Below are positions 1-8,908 of a DNA stretch of 61,391 bases, piece after piece. The translations under genes and the position numbers were made by a program. The notes beneath the pieces are model-generated. The model was not told the DNA's origin. It did no database searches and saw only the letters and a program-made list of their open reading frames with translations. Positions within the stretch are counted from its first letter, which is position 1. Each line of letters opens with the position of its first letter. The stretch is taken from contig NZ_CM001373.1 in NCBI RefSeq assembly GCF_000236165.1, forward strand, positions 52,441-113,831. The letters run 5' to 3'. The DNA is from Fluoribacter dumoffii NY 23. Lineage in GTDB: Bacteria > Pseudomonadota > Gammaproteobacteria > Legionellales > Legionellaceae.

Positions 1-467
1 TGCACGCGTTCGCAACAGATTTCGACGCTGGCGTTCCTGACTTTACTGTTGGCTTCGAAGGCAACACTCAGTACAACGGTTTCGGACCACGTACTGGTAT
101 CGACATGAACTACGTATTCGGCAACGGTTTTGGTGTTTATGCTAAAGCAGCTGCTGCTGTATTAGTTGGTTCACAAAAACACGGTTACGATGTTGATTTC
201 GTTGATGCTGATGGTTCTGTACCTGTTCTTCCTACTACATTCACTGTTAACGTTTCTGGTAGCAGAACAGCGATTGTTCCTGAATTGGAAGCTAAATTAG
301 GTGCTAACTACACTTATGCAATGGCACAAGGTGATTTAACTCTGGACGCTGGTTACATGTGGTTTGACTACATCCATGCGTTAAACACAACTGTTTTACC
401 AGTTACTTCAACTGATTTCGCTGCTGCTGGTCCTTACTTCGGACTGAAGTACGTAGGAAACATTTAA
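1..467 (+). CDS. Major outer membrane protein (MOMP), C-terminal part
   Basis: The open frame runs in from the left window edge (first full codon at base 3), so only about the last 154 codons are present. The protein is rich in Gly, Ala, Tyr and Phe with alternating polar and hydrophobic residues, as in a beta-barrel porin, and ends in [12 protein letters not shown]. The paralogue just downstream has an almost identical end. This matches the Legionella outer membrane protein family, whose members form the cysteine-cross-linked general porin. The codon choice (many GCT, GGT, AAC, TAC) looks optimised compared with the next gene, which suggests very high expression. A strong terminator follows directly. 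The N-terminus and signal peptide lie outside the window. Confidence 0.9.
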   Translation, partial: HAFATDFDAGVPDFTVGFEGNTQYNGFGPRTGIDMNYVFGNGFGVYAKAAAAVLVGSQKHGYDVDFVDADGSVPVLPTTFTVNVSGSRTAIVPELEAKLGANYTYAMAQGDLTLDAGYMWFDYIHALNTTVLPVTSTDFAAAGPYFGLKYVGNI

Positions 468-492
468 TTTCTTAATTGATTAAGATCTTATA

Positions 493-523
493 AAAGCCCG
501 TCAGAATGATGGGCTTTTTTTTT
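493..523 (+). terminator. Rho-independent terminator after MOMP
   Basis: A nine-base stem (AGCCCGTCA / TGATGGGCT with one G-U type pair) with a GAA loop is followed by an uninterrupted run of T. It ends MOMP transcription before the paralogue, so the two tandem porin genes are probably separate units. Confidence 0.9.
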
Positions 524-537
524 CTAATGGAGTGTTC

Positions 538-1500
538 ATGTTTAAGAAAATAACTATATCAGTATTGGGATTGGCAGCAAGTATAGCTACTGCCGGAAGT
601 ATGGGCCCTGTTTGTACCCCAGGTAACGTTACCGTTCCATGCGTAACAAACCTTTGGGATTTTAGCGCCCAGGCGCTGTATTTAAGATCGATCTATGGTA
701 GTGAAAAATCGATCCAGTTTGGTACATTACCCTTAAATAAAGAAATAAAAAATGATTGGAACTGGGGATATCGTCTAGAAGGTTCTTATCATTTTAATAC
801 TGGAAATGATGTTTCCGTAAATTGGATGCACTATAGCACTTCTATAGATCCCACAGAATTAGCAGGAGTCCTGGTTATCCCTTCCATAGGATTGCCACCA
901 ATTCCCGCACCATTTGAGTTTATAAGCCGCAATAGAATTGATCAGGTAAATGTGGTTATGGGACAACATACCGATCTGGGCATGCGAGATAAGATGCGGT
1001 TCTACGGAGGTTTACAATATGCGAACATCCAATCAACATCGAAAAGCTATTATATAACCGAAGAAATTCCTTTTATTGCAAGCAATCCTTTTTCTAAGTT
1101 TGATAATACTGAATATAAAGGCTTCGGACCAGTGGTTGGAATTGATTATGCGTATTATCTGACGAATGCGCTTAGCCTCACCGCAAATGGTTCAGGTTCC
1201 ATTTTGATTGGAACCAACAGGTACCATGCCGGATTCACTGTATATCCGACTGAAGCTATTGTGGAACAAGTGGCATACCGCAAAAAAGGCGTGGTCCCAA
1301 GCCTCGAGGCAAAACTGGGCATCAACTTTGCTCAGCAAACACCTATAGGTCTTGCAAACATTCAAGCAGGTTACCAGATAGTTAATTATTTTCATGTTCT
1401 GGAAGCGCAAACATTACCCAATTTATTTGGTCCGGTTCGCACCGTGGATTATGGACTTTTTGGACCCTATTTTGGTCTTAAGCTAATTGGTAATGCTTAA
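538..1500 (+). CDS. MOMP paralogue, Legionella outer membrane protein family
   Basis: A 320-aa protein with signal peptide MFKKITISVLGLAASIATAG, cysteines near residues 25-35, and a predicted beta-barrel. Its end, LFGPYFGLKLIGNA, matches the end of the upstream MOMP. An in-frame GTG six bases upstream is unlikely to be the start because the GGAG ribosome site at 529-532 overlaps it; ATG 538 sits five bases after that site. Codon use is less biased than in the upstream copy, which suggests lower expression. It lies between two terminators and is probably monocistronic. The family forms outer membrane porins; the substrate of this copy is unknown. Confidence 0.85.
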   Translation: MFKKITISVLGLAASIATAGSMGPVCTPGNVTVPCVTNLWDFSAQALYLRSIYGSEKSIQFGTLPLNKEIKNDWNWGYRLEGSYHFNTGNDVSVNWMHYSTSIDPTELAGVLVIPSIGLPPIPAPFEFISRNRIDQVNVVMGQHTDLGMRDKMRFYGGLQYANIQSTSKSYYITEEIPFIASNPFSKFDNTEYKGFGPVVGIDYAYYLTNALSLTANGSGSILIGTNRYHAGFTVYPTEAIVEQVAYRKKGVVPSLEAKLGINFAQQTPIGLANIQAGYQIVNYFHVLEAQTLPNLFGPVRTVDYGLFGPYFGLKLIGNA

Positions 1501-1540
1501 GAGCTCCTAACAGCCAAACACCTATCAATCTCTCAATTGA

Positions 1541-1569
1541 AACCCATACTTCAGGTATGGGTTTTTTTT
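1541..1569 (+). terminator. Rho-independent terminator after MOMP paralogue
   Basis: ACCCATAC / GTATGGGT stem followed by eight T residues. Confidence 0.9.
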
Positions 1570-1597
1570 AGTATCAAGTAACAAAAATTAAGCAATT

Positions 1598-1641
1598 TTG
1601 TGAAAAATAGGCTAGCCATGGCTAATTTCACAAGCTATAAT
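1598..1641 (+). promoter_or_regulatory. Putative promoter with nested inverted repeats
   Basis: A perfect TATAAT lies at 1636-1641, about 50 bases before the start of the next gene. Just upstream, where the -35 should be, is a perfect 12-bp palindrome TAGCCATGGCTA (1613-1624), flanked by an outer inverted repeat TTGTGAAA (1598-1605) / TTTCACAA (1626-1633). No good -35 hexamer is visible at the expected spacing, which fits an activator-dependent or repressed promoter. The regulator is unknown. Confidence 0.45.
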
Positions 1642-1690
1642 TTTTTGCCCTATCCGATGTGGAATTAAAAATAATGAACAGGAGTACCGC

Positions 1691-3313
1691 ATGCAGTACA
1701 AAAAAATCCTATTGGCTCTAGTCTGTTTATCATCGCCAATCTATGCGGAAAATGAGCAGCAGTTGCAAAGTCAAATAACGCGTTTACAAAGACAAGCAGA
1801 ACAGTTACAAAGTCAATTAAATGCCTTGCAAAAGGAACTCGTTTCAAAAAAAGTGCACCATTCAGCCAAGACCCATAAATCAGTGAAGACGCATAAAAAG
1901 GAAATAAAAAAACACGTAACAGCGCCCCATAAAAAACAGGCAAAAAATCAAGCCCAACATCCATCCGATACAGAGAAAATGGTTAAATACCATTCATCAA
2001 CTTTGTCTGTACATACTCCGGAGGAACATCCAGAAGCAATAGGTTTTTATCCCACCGCCCTGGTAGGAGAAAATCGAGTAGTTACCTATATTGCAGGAAC
2101 ACCTGTGGTAGCATCTCCCTATCTAGGTGATAGACCCGCATTTGATGGTTCAGATTATATCGTCAATATTTCAAGTATTAACCGTGACGTACGCTTGATG
2201 CAGCAGCGTCGAAAATTATATAGGGCCTATCATAATATGGGATATCCCATTCCCGAAAGACCGATTATTGCCCTCAGTGGGAAAGCGGAACCGGTGGGGA
2301 TGATTAATAGTAATTATGTAGGCGGTACAAACGTTGACCTAACCTTGGGTTCAAGCGAGCTGGATGTCGCTGTCGCACTAAATCAAAACGTCGAGGCCTA
2401 TATCGCAATTGCCTATGATGCCAGCCCCCCGGAAGTTGGCCCCCGAATTGACAATTCGGCATTTAACCTAAATATGGGCTTTGTTAACGTCGGTAATTTG
2501 GACAAAACTCCCTTTTACTTTACTGCAGGGCAATTATATGTGCCGTTTGGACGTTATTCCAGCGCCATGATCAGTTCTCCAGTGACCCTGGATATGGCTC
2601 GCACCAAAACAAGACCATTTATTCTGGGTTATAAATCACAAAATGATACTGGCCCCTTCATCTCAACATACATTTATCGCAGTGATACCACTTTAGGAAG
2701 AGCAGGAGTTGGTGGTGTAAACAGCGGGTATACATTTTCTTCGAATGATATAAGAGGAGAGGTGGGTGCAAGTTATATAAGCTCGATTAATGATGCTGCC
2801 GGAATGCAAAGCACCGCGGCAAATCCGGGAACCTTTGGTGGCTTCGGTTCAGTACTTAATGGAAATGAAGCAGTTCGCAAGACCCAAGCTGTAGATGTTT
2901 ATGCTAACCTGGGATATGACCGTTTTAACTTTGCTGCCGAATGGGTCGGAGCAATCGAGGCATTCCGTGCCCAAGATTTGAGTTTTAATGGACGTGGTGC
3001 AAAACCCCAGGCCTTACAAACCGAACTCGGTGTGACCTTTAGAGCATTTAACAGACCCTCTTCCGTAGGTCTTGGTTATCAATGGACTAAAGACGCACTT
3101 GCTCTGAACTTACCCGAGCAGCGTTTTATCGGAGTCTTTAATATTTCAATCTGGAAAGATACTGTCGAAAGTATTGAATACCGGCATGAATTGGATTATG
3201 GAAAAAATCAATTTGCTAATGGGGCGGCACCTCCAGGACTTGTAAACGCACCTACAGTAGGAACAGGCGGGACTACGGACACTGTATCGGCGCAAATTGG
3301 AGTGTATTTCTAA
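1691..3313 (+). CDS. Coiled-coil plus beta-barrel envelope protein (DUF3573-like)
   Basis: A 540-aa protein. Residues 1-19 are a signal peptide (ending SSPIYA). Residues 20-50 are a Gln/Leu-rich coiled coil (repeats of QLQSQ). Residues 52-95 form a very basic Lys/His-rich linker. The rest looks like an outer membrane beta-barrel and ends in an aromatic residue (AQIGVYF), as barrel proteins do. I associate this layout with the DUF3573 family of Legionella and Coxiella, but from memory only. The AGGAG site at 1679-1683 supports ATG 1691. The coiled coil could bind peptidoglycan or trimerise, as in porins with periplasmic coiled coils. Substrate and role are unknown. Confidence 0.75.
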   Translation: MQYKKILLALVCLSSPIYAENEQQLQSQITRLQRQAEQLQSQLNALQKELVSKKVHHSAKTHKSVKTHKKEIKKHVTAPHKKQAKNQAQHPSDTEKMVKYHSSTLSVHTPEEHPEAIGFYPTALVGENRVVTYIAGTPVVASPYLGDRPAFDGSDYIVNISSINRDVRLMQQRRKLYRAYHNMGYPIPERPIIALSGKAEPVGMINSNYVGGTNVDLTLGSSELDVAVALNQNVEAYIAIAYDASPPEVGPRIDNSAFNLNMGFVNVGNLDKTPFYFTAGQLYVPFGRYSSAMISSPVTLDMARTKTRPFILGYKSQNDTGPFISTYIYRSDTTLGRAGVGGVNSGYTFSSNDIRGEVGASYISSINDAAGMQSTAANPGTFGGFGSVLNGNEAVRKTQAVDVYANLGYDRFNFAAEWVGAIEAFRAQDLSFNGRGAKPQALQTELGVTFRAFNRPSSVGLGYQWTKDALALNLPEQRFIGVFNISIWKDTVESIEYRHELDYGKNQFANGAAPPGLVNAPTVGTGGTTDTVSAQIGVYF

Positions 3314-3335
3314 AAACTGTAGTTTTGAACTTGAA

Positions 3336-3370
3336 GAAACCTGGGGTTGAATTTATTGTCTCCAGGTTTC
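3336..3370 (+). terminator. Probable terminator hairpin
   Basis: A perfect 9-bp stem GAAACCTGG / CCAGGTTTC with a 17-base loop, followed by a pyrimidine-rich stretch (CCTTTCTTC). It lies between the envelope protein gene and nfeD. Confidence 0.6.
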
Positions 3371-3443
3371 CCTTTCTTCACCCCATAAAGAGCACAAATT
3401 GTGCTATCTTTTATCATATAGGTCTTTCATAAGGGAAAGGAGC

Positions 3444-4808
3444 ATGTGTAGATCATACACCATGCCAAGGTCCATATTGATGCCATCTGGTTTAAGGTTA
3501 TTCTTCTCCCGGTTATGTTGGATGTTAACCATTTTACTTGCCAGTACGTCCATATCCAATGCTGCGAAAGTGATTGAACTCCATATTAAAGGGGCAATTG
3601 GACCTGCCACTGTAGATTATATCGAACGCAACCTTGATACAGCCCAAAATGCGGATTTGATCCTGATAAACTTGGATACCCCAGGGGGGCTTGATGAGTC
3701 AACGCGGGACATAATTCAAAAATTCTTATCCTCCAATATTCCAATCGTAACCTACGTCAGTCCCAATGGGGCACGCGCCGCAAGTGCTGGAACGTACCTG
3801 CTTTATGCGAGTACTTTGGCGGCTATGGCCCCCGGCACCCAATTGGGGGCAGCCAGTCCCGTCAATATGGGGGAAACAGGTTTTGGAAGTGAGGAGAATT
3901 CAAATCAACAAACCACCATGAAGAAAAAGATCACAAATGATGCTGTAGCAACCATACGGTCGTTGGCACAGTTAAGAGGGAGAAATCCTGATTTTGCCCA
4001 AAAGGCGGTGTTAAATGCGGAGACCTTAACAGCCACAGAAGCCTTAAAGGCGCATGTCATTAATTATATTGCCGTCGATGAAAAGGATTTACTGGCGCAG
4101 ATGAATGGGGTATCGGTAATCCAAAACAATCAAAAAATAGTCCTTAATACCAGTAACTCGCAAATACAGGTAATTGAGCCTGATTGGCGCACACGGTTTT
4201 TATCGATAATTACTGATCCAACTGTAGCTTATTTGTTATTGTTGCTTGGAATATATGGCATTTTTTTTGAATTGGTTAACCCAGGACATTTATTTCCAGG
4301 GGTGATTGGGACCATCTCAATTTGTATTGCTCTCTATGCATTCCAATTATTGCCGATTAATTATGCAGGATTTTTCCTTATTGTATTGGGAATAGGATTT
4401 ATCATCGCAGAAGCCTTTGTACCGGCATTTGGAACTTTAGGCGGTGGCGGCACCATTGCATTTATTATTGGTTCAATCATGCTATTTGATACGAATAATG
4501 CGCTGTATCATATAGCCTGGTCAGTAATAGCAGCAATGGTATTTGTAAATATCTTTGTTTTTGTGTTTTTGCTCAGCGTGGTTATAAAAGCAAGACGTCA
4601 GAGGGTAAAGCACGGAGTAGCTGTTTTGGTAGGCGCCAAAGGCCGAACCCTGGGTGCTATCAACCTAGAGGGCCAGGCAATGGTTTGCGGTGAGATTTGG
4701 AGCGTGCATTCAAAAAAATTAATTCCCGCAAATAGTCCAATCATCGTCACTGCAACTTCCGGGTTGGTGTTGGAGATTGAGGAAGATACAAGTAATCGAG
4801 GAGAATGA
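3444..4808 (+). CDS. NfeD-type membrane serine protease (ClpP-like)
   Basis: About 454 aa. A signal or anchor helix (residues about 20-40) precedes a ClpP-like serine protease domain (about 42-235) with DTPGGL, the catalytic Ser in [10 protein letters not shown] (about 114) and the Lys region KKKITND (about 160-162), giving the Ser-Lys dyad known for this family. Four to five membrane helices follow (about 260-380), then a C-terminal OB-fold NfeD domain. The frame is open upstream to a TTG at 3399, but ATG 3444 follows AAGGGAAAGGAG and is the likelier start; ATG 3462 is also possible. The SPFH gene starts one base after the stop codon, the usual pairing: such proteases cleave the partner stomatin and act in membrane microdomain quality control. 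Confidence 0.88.
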   Translation: MCRSYTMPRSILMPSGLRLFFSRLCWMLTILLASTSISNAAKVIELHIKGAIGPATVDYIERNLDTAQNADLILINLDTPGGLDESTRDIIQKFLSSNIPIVTYVSPNGARAASAGTYLLYASTLAAMAPGTQLGAASPVNMGETGFGSEENSNQQTTMKKKITNDAVATIRSLAQLRGRNPDFAQKAVLNAETLTATEALKAHVINYIAVDEKDLLAQMNGVSVIQNNQKIVLNTSNSQIQVIEPDWRTRFLSIITDPTVAYLLLLLGIYGIFFELVNPGHLFPGVIGTISICIALYAFQLLPINYAGFFLIVLGIGFIIAEAFVPAFGTLGGGGTIAFIIGSIMLFDTNNALYHIAWSVIAAMVFVNIFVFVFLLSVVIKARRQRVKHGVAVLVGAKGRTLGAINLEGQAMVCGEIWSVHSKKLIPANSPIIVTATSGLVLEIEEDTSNRGE

Positions 4809-4809
4809 A

Positions 4810-5565
4810 ATGGGATCTTTTTTTACCGTAATCCTGGTATTGATACTGCTGCTCTTTATCTCGGCAGTTAAAGTATTTAGAGAATATGAACGGGGCGTAG
4901 TGTTTATGTTAGGCCGTTTTTGGCGGGTTAAAGGACCGGGATTAGTGCTGATTATTCCGGTGATCCAGCAAGTAGTGCGGGTCGATTTGCGAACCATCGT
5001 CATGGATGTGCCCAGTCAAGATGTTATCTCCAAAGACAACGTTTCTGTAAGAGTTAATGCCGTGTTGTACTTTCGGGTAGTTATCCCAGAAAATGCGATT
5101 ATTCAAGTTGAAAATTACTACGAAGCTACCAGTCAGTTGGCACAAACAACTCTGCGTTCCGTACTAGGGCAACATGAACTGGATGAAATGCTTTCTGAAC
5201 GCGAACGCTTAAATAGTGACGTACAAAAAATACTGGATGCGCAAACAGACAATTGGGGTATAAAAGTCTCTAACGTAGAAATCAAACGTGTTGATTTGGA
5301 TGAAAGTATGATTCGCGCTATTGCCAGGCAAGCAGAAGCCGAGCGTGAACGCCGGGCTAAAGTAATCCATGCTGAAGGGGAATTACAGGCTTCTGCGAAA
5401 TTATTGCAAGCATCGCAAGTATTGGCTCAGCAACCGCAAGCCATGCAGTTACGCTATTTGCAGACCTTAGCGACTATTGCTAGCACGAATAATTCGACCA
5501 TTGTTTTCCCAATGCCAATGGAGCTTGGTGATATTTTATCCAACATGGCTGCGAAGAAAAAATAA
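4810..5565 (+). CDS. Stomatin-like SPFH/slipin protein
   Basis: A 251-aa protein with one N-terminal hydrophobic segment (residues 3-22) followed by a band-7/SPFH domain with typical motifs: [14 protein letters not shown], a VDLRT strand, and [27 protein letters not shown] near the start of a coiled-coil tail. The frame is open back to TTG 4777, but GAGGAG at 4799-4804 places the start at ATG 4810. One base separates it from the nfeD stop, so the two are translationally coupled. The family forms oligomeric cages or rings in the inner membrane. A terminator hairpin follows. Confidence 0.9.
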   Translation: MGSFFTVILVLILLLFISAVKVFREYERGVVFMLGRFWRVKGPGLVLIIPVIQQVVRVDLRTIVMDVPSQDVISKDNVSVRVNAVLYFRVVIPENAIIQVENYYEATSQLAQTTLRSVLGQHELDEMLSERERLNSDVQKILDAQTDNWGIKVSNVEIKRVDLDESMIRAIARQAEAERERRAKVIHAEGELQASAKLLQASQVLAQQPQAMQLRYLQTLATIASTNNSTIVFPMPMELGDILSNMAAKKK

Positions 5566-5577
5566 GGCATAGTTGGA

Positions 5578-5607
5578 GGGCCTGGATGGTTTCCAGCATC
5601 CGGGCTC
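5578..5607 (+). terminator. Terminator after the NfeD-SPFH operon
   Basis: GGGCCTGGATG pairs with CATCCGGGCTC (two G-U pairs) and is followed by TATTTATT. Confidence 0.7.
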
Positions 5608-5636
5608 TATTTATTAATCTAAAATAGTGAGGGGAT

Positions 5637-6593
5637 TCAATAAACCCTGCGCGGTCTTCGTAGAAAAGAAATGCGCACCAGAATACTTATTACTGGAAGT
5701 AAAAACAGGTAGGAAGTTTTTTCAATCATTTTAAATAGGCGTTTTTTTCTCCCATCTGCTAGGGCATAGTTGCGGCGGAATTTCTTAAATAGCGACCAGG
5801 TGCAAATGCCCAAACCCCCTTCTTTTTTTCCGAGTAAGCCCATATAAAAATATCCGGTAAAATAACCATAGAATTGCAAGCGTTTCTTTGGATAAAAAAC
5901 ATAAGTAGCGGCAGCAGAAGCATCAATATAGGTTGTATAATGCCAACAGTTTCTGGGCATAAACAACATATCGCCACGTTCCAGTGACACATCATATCCC
6001 TCGGCTTGTTCAAGTCGGGGAAATTGCTCTTTTATTTCTTCCATAGGCAAACCAAAATCAATCAACGTATCGCCGACAAAGGGCACTTTATATAAAAAGT
6101 CGCTTTGATCTTCGGTAAACAATAGCAACTTCTTCTTTCCACATAAACATAAGTGAAGATTACAACAATGCTCTCTGTCAAAATGCATTTCAGTATGAGC
6201 GCCTTTCCCGCCAAAGAAATAAACAACTTTTAATTTTTTATTAAAATACCGGGGCCGTAGCGGAATTTTTTGCCAAAGAGGCACATAATATTCGATGGCC
6301 GCAGAGGCTTTTCTGCCAAAAACCTGTCCAAAAATACGATGGGGCATGTTATTTTTTATTTGGTTTATAACTTGGGTATAGTGGGCGGATTCATGGGATT
6401 TTCGCCGGTCATTTTCATAGGTATCATAAGTGGTGATTCCATCGAGAAGATCTTCAAAATAGTCCAGAGTAAATTTATCAGTGAAATTTTTAATCTTGAT
6501 TAACAGAGGTTCTTTGGAAGTATAAAGAAGCTGTTTGATGTATTCCTCATGTCCGTATTCATACTCGACTTCTTTTATTTTCTTGATTCTCAT
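5637..6593 (-). CDS. JmjC/cupin_8-type Fe(II)/2-oxoglutarate dioxygenase
   Basis: A 318-aa protein. The central cupin carries the iron facial triad HFD (H137, D139) and a distal His in NCWHYT (H218). The 2OG-side basic stretch GKKKLLLF (about 152-159) and GDMLFMPRNCWH are typical of cupin_8 enzymes related to FIH and other hydroxylases. The C-terminal 50 residues contain a hydrophobic helix (SYLFLLPVISILVRI) and a basic tail, so it may be membrane-attached. Its ATG overlaps the TGA of the upstream methyltransferase (ATGA), so they form a coupled pair. The substrate (protein side chain or small molecule) cannot be told. Confidence 0.8.
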   Translation of the reverse strand: MRIKKIKEVEYEYGHEEYIKQLLYTSKEPLLIKIKNFTDKFTLDYFEDLLDGITTYDTYENDRRKSHESAHYTQVINQIKNNMPHRIFGQVFGRKASAAIEYYVPLWQKIPLRPRYFNKKLKVVYFFGGKGAHTEMHFDREHCCNLHLCLCGKKKLLLFTEDQSDFLYKVPFVGDTLIDFGLPMEEIKEQFPRLEQAEGYDVSLERGDMLFMPRNCWHYTTYIDASAAATYVFYPKKRLQFYGYFTGYFYMGLLGKKEGGLGICTWSLFKKFRRNYALADGRKKRLFKMIEKTSYLFLLPVISILVRISFLRRPRRVY

Positions 6594-7564
6594 TGTTTAA
6601 CCTTTTGCACAAGGTAATAAAAATAATATTTTTTACCCCAAAATTTTTCCCTGCGTGCATATTTGGCAATAATTTGCAGCTTGGGATTTTTAAATTTTAT
6701 CTTCCACCAGGGCAGGAAAATCAAACCAAAACATGCCGTAATTATTGAAAGTTCTTGCAGCAATTTAGTGTCATCATTATCCACAAAAGACATTGCCAGA
6801 TTGTAATACATATCCTCATTTAAAATGAGGCGTTGATACAGGGAGGCCTGGACAAGCTTGGTAATATTTAGCTTTTGCACGATTTTTAATTTGCCATTTT
6901 GTTTCAGGAAGGCTTCGAACCGGTTGGCTTGATCTTTATGTTTGTAATAATGATCGGCATAGCAAAAATAGCCGCCCACCGACAAAACACGCTCCACTTC
7001 AGAGAAAAAATACTCTATCCGAGGGTAAAGATGAGAGCTTTCCAGATTGGTAACAATATCAAAACTTTCATTGGCTAGAGGTAAAATTTCTGCATCAGAT
7101 TGAATGTAATTGATGGCATCTTCCTTATAAAAATTACGATGCCCATTTGTAATCAAATGATTTACCAGATCGACACCAAGCGCGTAATCGGTTTTCAGCA
7201 ATTCAGAACTTGCTCGCACACCGAGGCCATTGCCACAGCCAATCTCCAACAATTTTTTATTAAAAAACTCCATTTTAATTAACGGTCTTATTAAAAAATA
7301 AAGAAGCAATTGCGAATAAATATCCTGAATCTCCGAGATTTTAGAAAAATTGAAATCCAATTGTGTATATTCTCTATGAATTTTTTCATCCCATAACCCC
7401 AGGTTTAAAAATACATTATCAGGATAAGACGAGCCGAAAGTCGTATAACTTCCTTGAATCATTTTTTTGATAAATTTAAGTTCAGAATTGTCTATATAGC
7501 GGTGTTTCATCACAAAGCCAATTTGTTTGGCGGCCTGAATGTACGTTAATTTTTCTTGGTCCAT
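6590..7564 (-). CDS. SAM-dependent methyltransferase, lipid/polyketide O-methyltransferase-like
   Basis: A 324-aa class I methyltransferase. Motif I is LLEIGCGNGLGVRAS, followed by GVDL (ribose-binding acid), SDAEILPLANESFDIV and a GGYFCYADHY strand. NLGLWDE before the core and the ESSHLYP segment resemble phthiotriol-dimycocerosate and related small-molecule O-methyltransferases rather than rRNA or protein enzymes; this is inference from remembered family sequences. The C-terminal ~90 residues are unusual, with aromatic and basic stretches (FLPWWKIKFK, YARREKFWGKKYYFYYL). It is first of a two-gene unit with the JmjC/cupin gene. Neither gene is linked to its neighbours, and base composition looks AT-richer than around it. 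Confidence 0.8.
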   Translation of the reverse strand: MDQEKLTYIQAAKQIGFVMKHRYIDNSELKFIKKMIQGSYTTFGSSYPDNVFLNLGLWDEKIHREYTQLDFNFSKISEIQDIYSQLLLYFLIRPLIKMEFFNKKLLEIGCGNGLGVRASSELLKTDYALGVDLVNHLITNGHRNFYKEDAINYIQSDAEILPLANESFDIVTNLESSHLYPRIEYFFSEVERVLSVGGYFCYADHYYKHKDQANRFEAFLKQNGKLKIVQKLNITKLVQASLYQRLILNEDMYYNLAMSFVDNDDTKLLQELSIITACFGLIFLPWWKIKFKNPKLQIIAKYARREKFWGKKYYFYYLVQKVKQ

Positions 7565-7768
7565 TTTAGAACTTCTGGGTACTGGGTGTACATATATAAA
7601 GTATACGCCATCTTTTTGAAGAAAATGCCAAAACGACGCTCAAGAGAGATTTTCCTCATAAAACAATTAATTAAAATGAGGAATTAAGATTGGGTATCAC
7701 TACAGCCTTTCGTTTATCCGGCTTTTATGATAGAACACTCTCTTTGAAGATTTCATGAGGTTTTTAAC

Positions 7769-8335
7769 GTGTCGATTAAATCAGATAAATGGATAGAAAA
7801 AATGGCGCTTGAGCATGGAATGATTGCGCCGTTTCAACCAGGGCAAGTGCGTGAAAATGAAAATGGAAGAATTATTTCCTATGGAGTATCCAGCTATGGA
7901 TATGATGTTCGTTGTGCGAATGAATTTAAAATTTTTACTAACATTAATTCTGCCGTTGTCGATCCAAAGGCTTTTGATGAAAACAGTTTTGTCGATGTGC
8001 AATCCGATGTGTGTATAATTCCTCCCAATTCATTTGCCTTGGCAAGGACTGTAGAGTATTTTCGGATCCCACGTAATGTATTGACGATTTGTCTGGGCAA
8101 ATCTACCTATGCACGATGTGGAATTATTGTGAATGTGACCCCTCTGGAGCCAGAGTGGGAAGGACATGTCACCTTGGAGTTTTCCAATACGACCACCTTG
8201 CCCGCCAAAATCTATGCCCATGAGGGGGTAGCCCAAATGCTATTTTTAGAAGCCAGCGAAGTGTGTGCGGTTTCATACCGTGATCGCGGAGGAAAATATC
8301 AAGGACAAACAGGCGTTACGTTGCCACGGACTTGA
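7769..8335 (+). CDS. dcd: dCTP deaminase
   Basis: A 188-aa protein of normal family length. It shows the trimeric dUTPase-fold motifs: [46 protein letters not shown] (with the catalytic Glu in EGHVTLE and substrate-binding Arg/Ser residues) and a C-terminal [15 protein letters not shown] loop that closes over the nucleotide. It converts dCTP to dUTP and ammonia for dTTP synthesis. The start is GTG 7769, eight bases after GAGG. The upstream region is shared with the divergent methyltransferase/cupin operon. Confidence 0.97.
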   Translation: MSIKSDKWIEKMALEHGMIAPFQPGQVRENENGRIISYGVSSYGYDVRCANEFKIFTNINSAVVDPKAFDENSFVDVQSDVCIIPPNSFALARTVEYFRIPRNVLTICLGKSTYARCGIIVNVTPLEPEWEGHVTLEFSNTTTLPAKIYAHEGVAQMLFLEASEVCAVSYRDRGGKYQGQTGVTLPRT

Positions 8336-8356
8336 TGGCAAAGAAATTTCTCCGTG

Positions 8357-8376
8357 GAGACACTTCATTGTGTCTC
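8357..8376 (+). terminator. Hairpin after dcd
   Basis: A perfect GAGACAC / GTGTCTC stem with a six-base loop, 21 bases after the dcd stop. It has no T run, so it may act as a 3' stabiliser or weak terminator. A second hairpin, TTGGGTGC / GCACCCAA at 8454-8477, lies between dcd and the convergent ihfB and may serve both. Confidence 0.5.
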
Positions 8377-8500
8377 TATCCAATAGATCTTGGGAGTGCG
8401 GCAAAGAAAGGGTGCCTGCGCAAAGGAAAGGGTTATGGCCTCAATATTGGGCTTTGGGTGCTTTGAATAGCACCCAACTGCTGATAGGTAGAAAATTGTT

Positions 8501-8812
8501 CTATTCCTCATCAGTTAATTTATATTTATCCCGTGATGCATCAACGCGTTCACGTAATTCTTTCCCAGGTTTAAAATGAGGGCTGTGTTTCGCTTTAGTT
8601 ACGACTTTTTCACCGGTTTTTGGATTATGGGCATTGCGTGGGGGCCTATAATGAAGGGAAAAACTGCCAAATCCCCGAATTTCTATTCTTTGATTCTTAA
8701 TGAGTGCTTCACTCATTAATTCCAAAATCTTGTTTATACCGTCAGCAACTTGCTTTTCAGTAAGATGCGTCATTCGAGCAGCGATGTGTTCAATGAGTTC
8801 CGATTTGATCAT
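8501..8812 (-). CDS. ihfB: Integration host factor subunit beta
   Basis: A 103-aa HU/IHF-family DNA-bending protein. [40 protein letters not shown] and [12 protein letters not shown] match IHF-beta more closely than HU or IHF-alpha, including the proline-bearing beta arm ([11 protein letters not shown]) that intercalates into DNA. The frame extends 13 codons upstream, but ATG 8812 is preceded by GAGGTGGG and aligns with known starts. The C-terminus has a short extra acidic tail (DKYKLTDEE). IHF is a known regulator of Legionella differentiation. The gene is monocistronic here. Confidence 0.93.
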   Translation of the reverse strand: MIKSELIEHIAARMTHLTEKQVADGINKILELMSEALIKNQRIEIRGFGSFSLHYRPPRNAHNPKTGEKVVTKAKHSPHFKPGKELRERVDASRDKYKLTDEE

Positions 8813-8908
8813 ACCCACCTCGTTTTGTCTCGTATCAAAGTCTGCTACCAATAGAAATCAGGTGCTGACAATTGTCCCGTTTTTTATAAGTATAGACTGG
8901 GAAAAAAA

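Noticed and set aside
8265..8579. 104-aa open frame overlapping the dcd end and ihfB
   Set aside because: It overlaps two well supported genes and its translation is low-complexity without a start signal.
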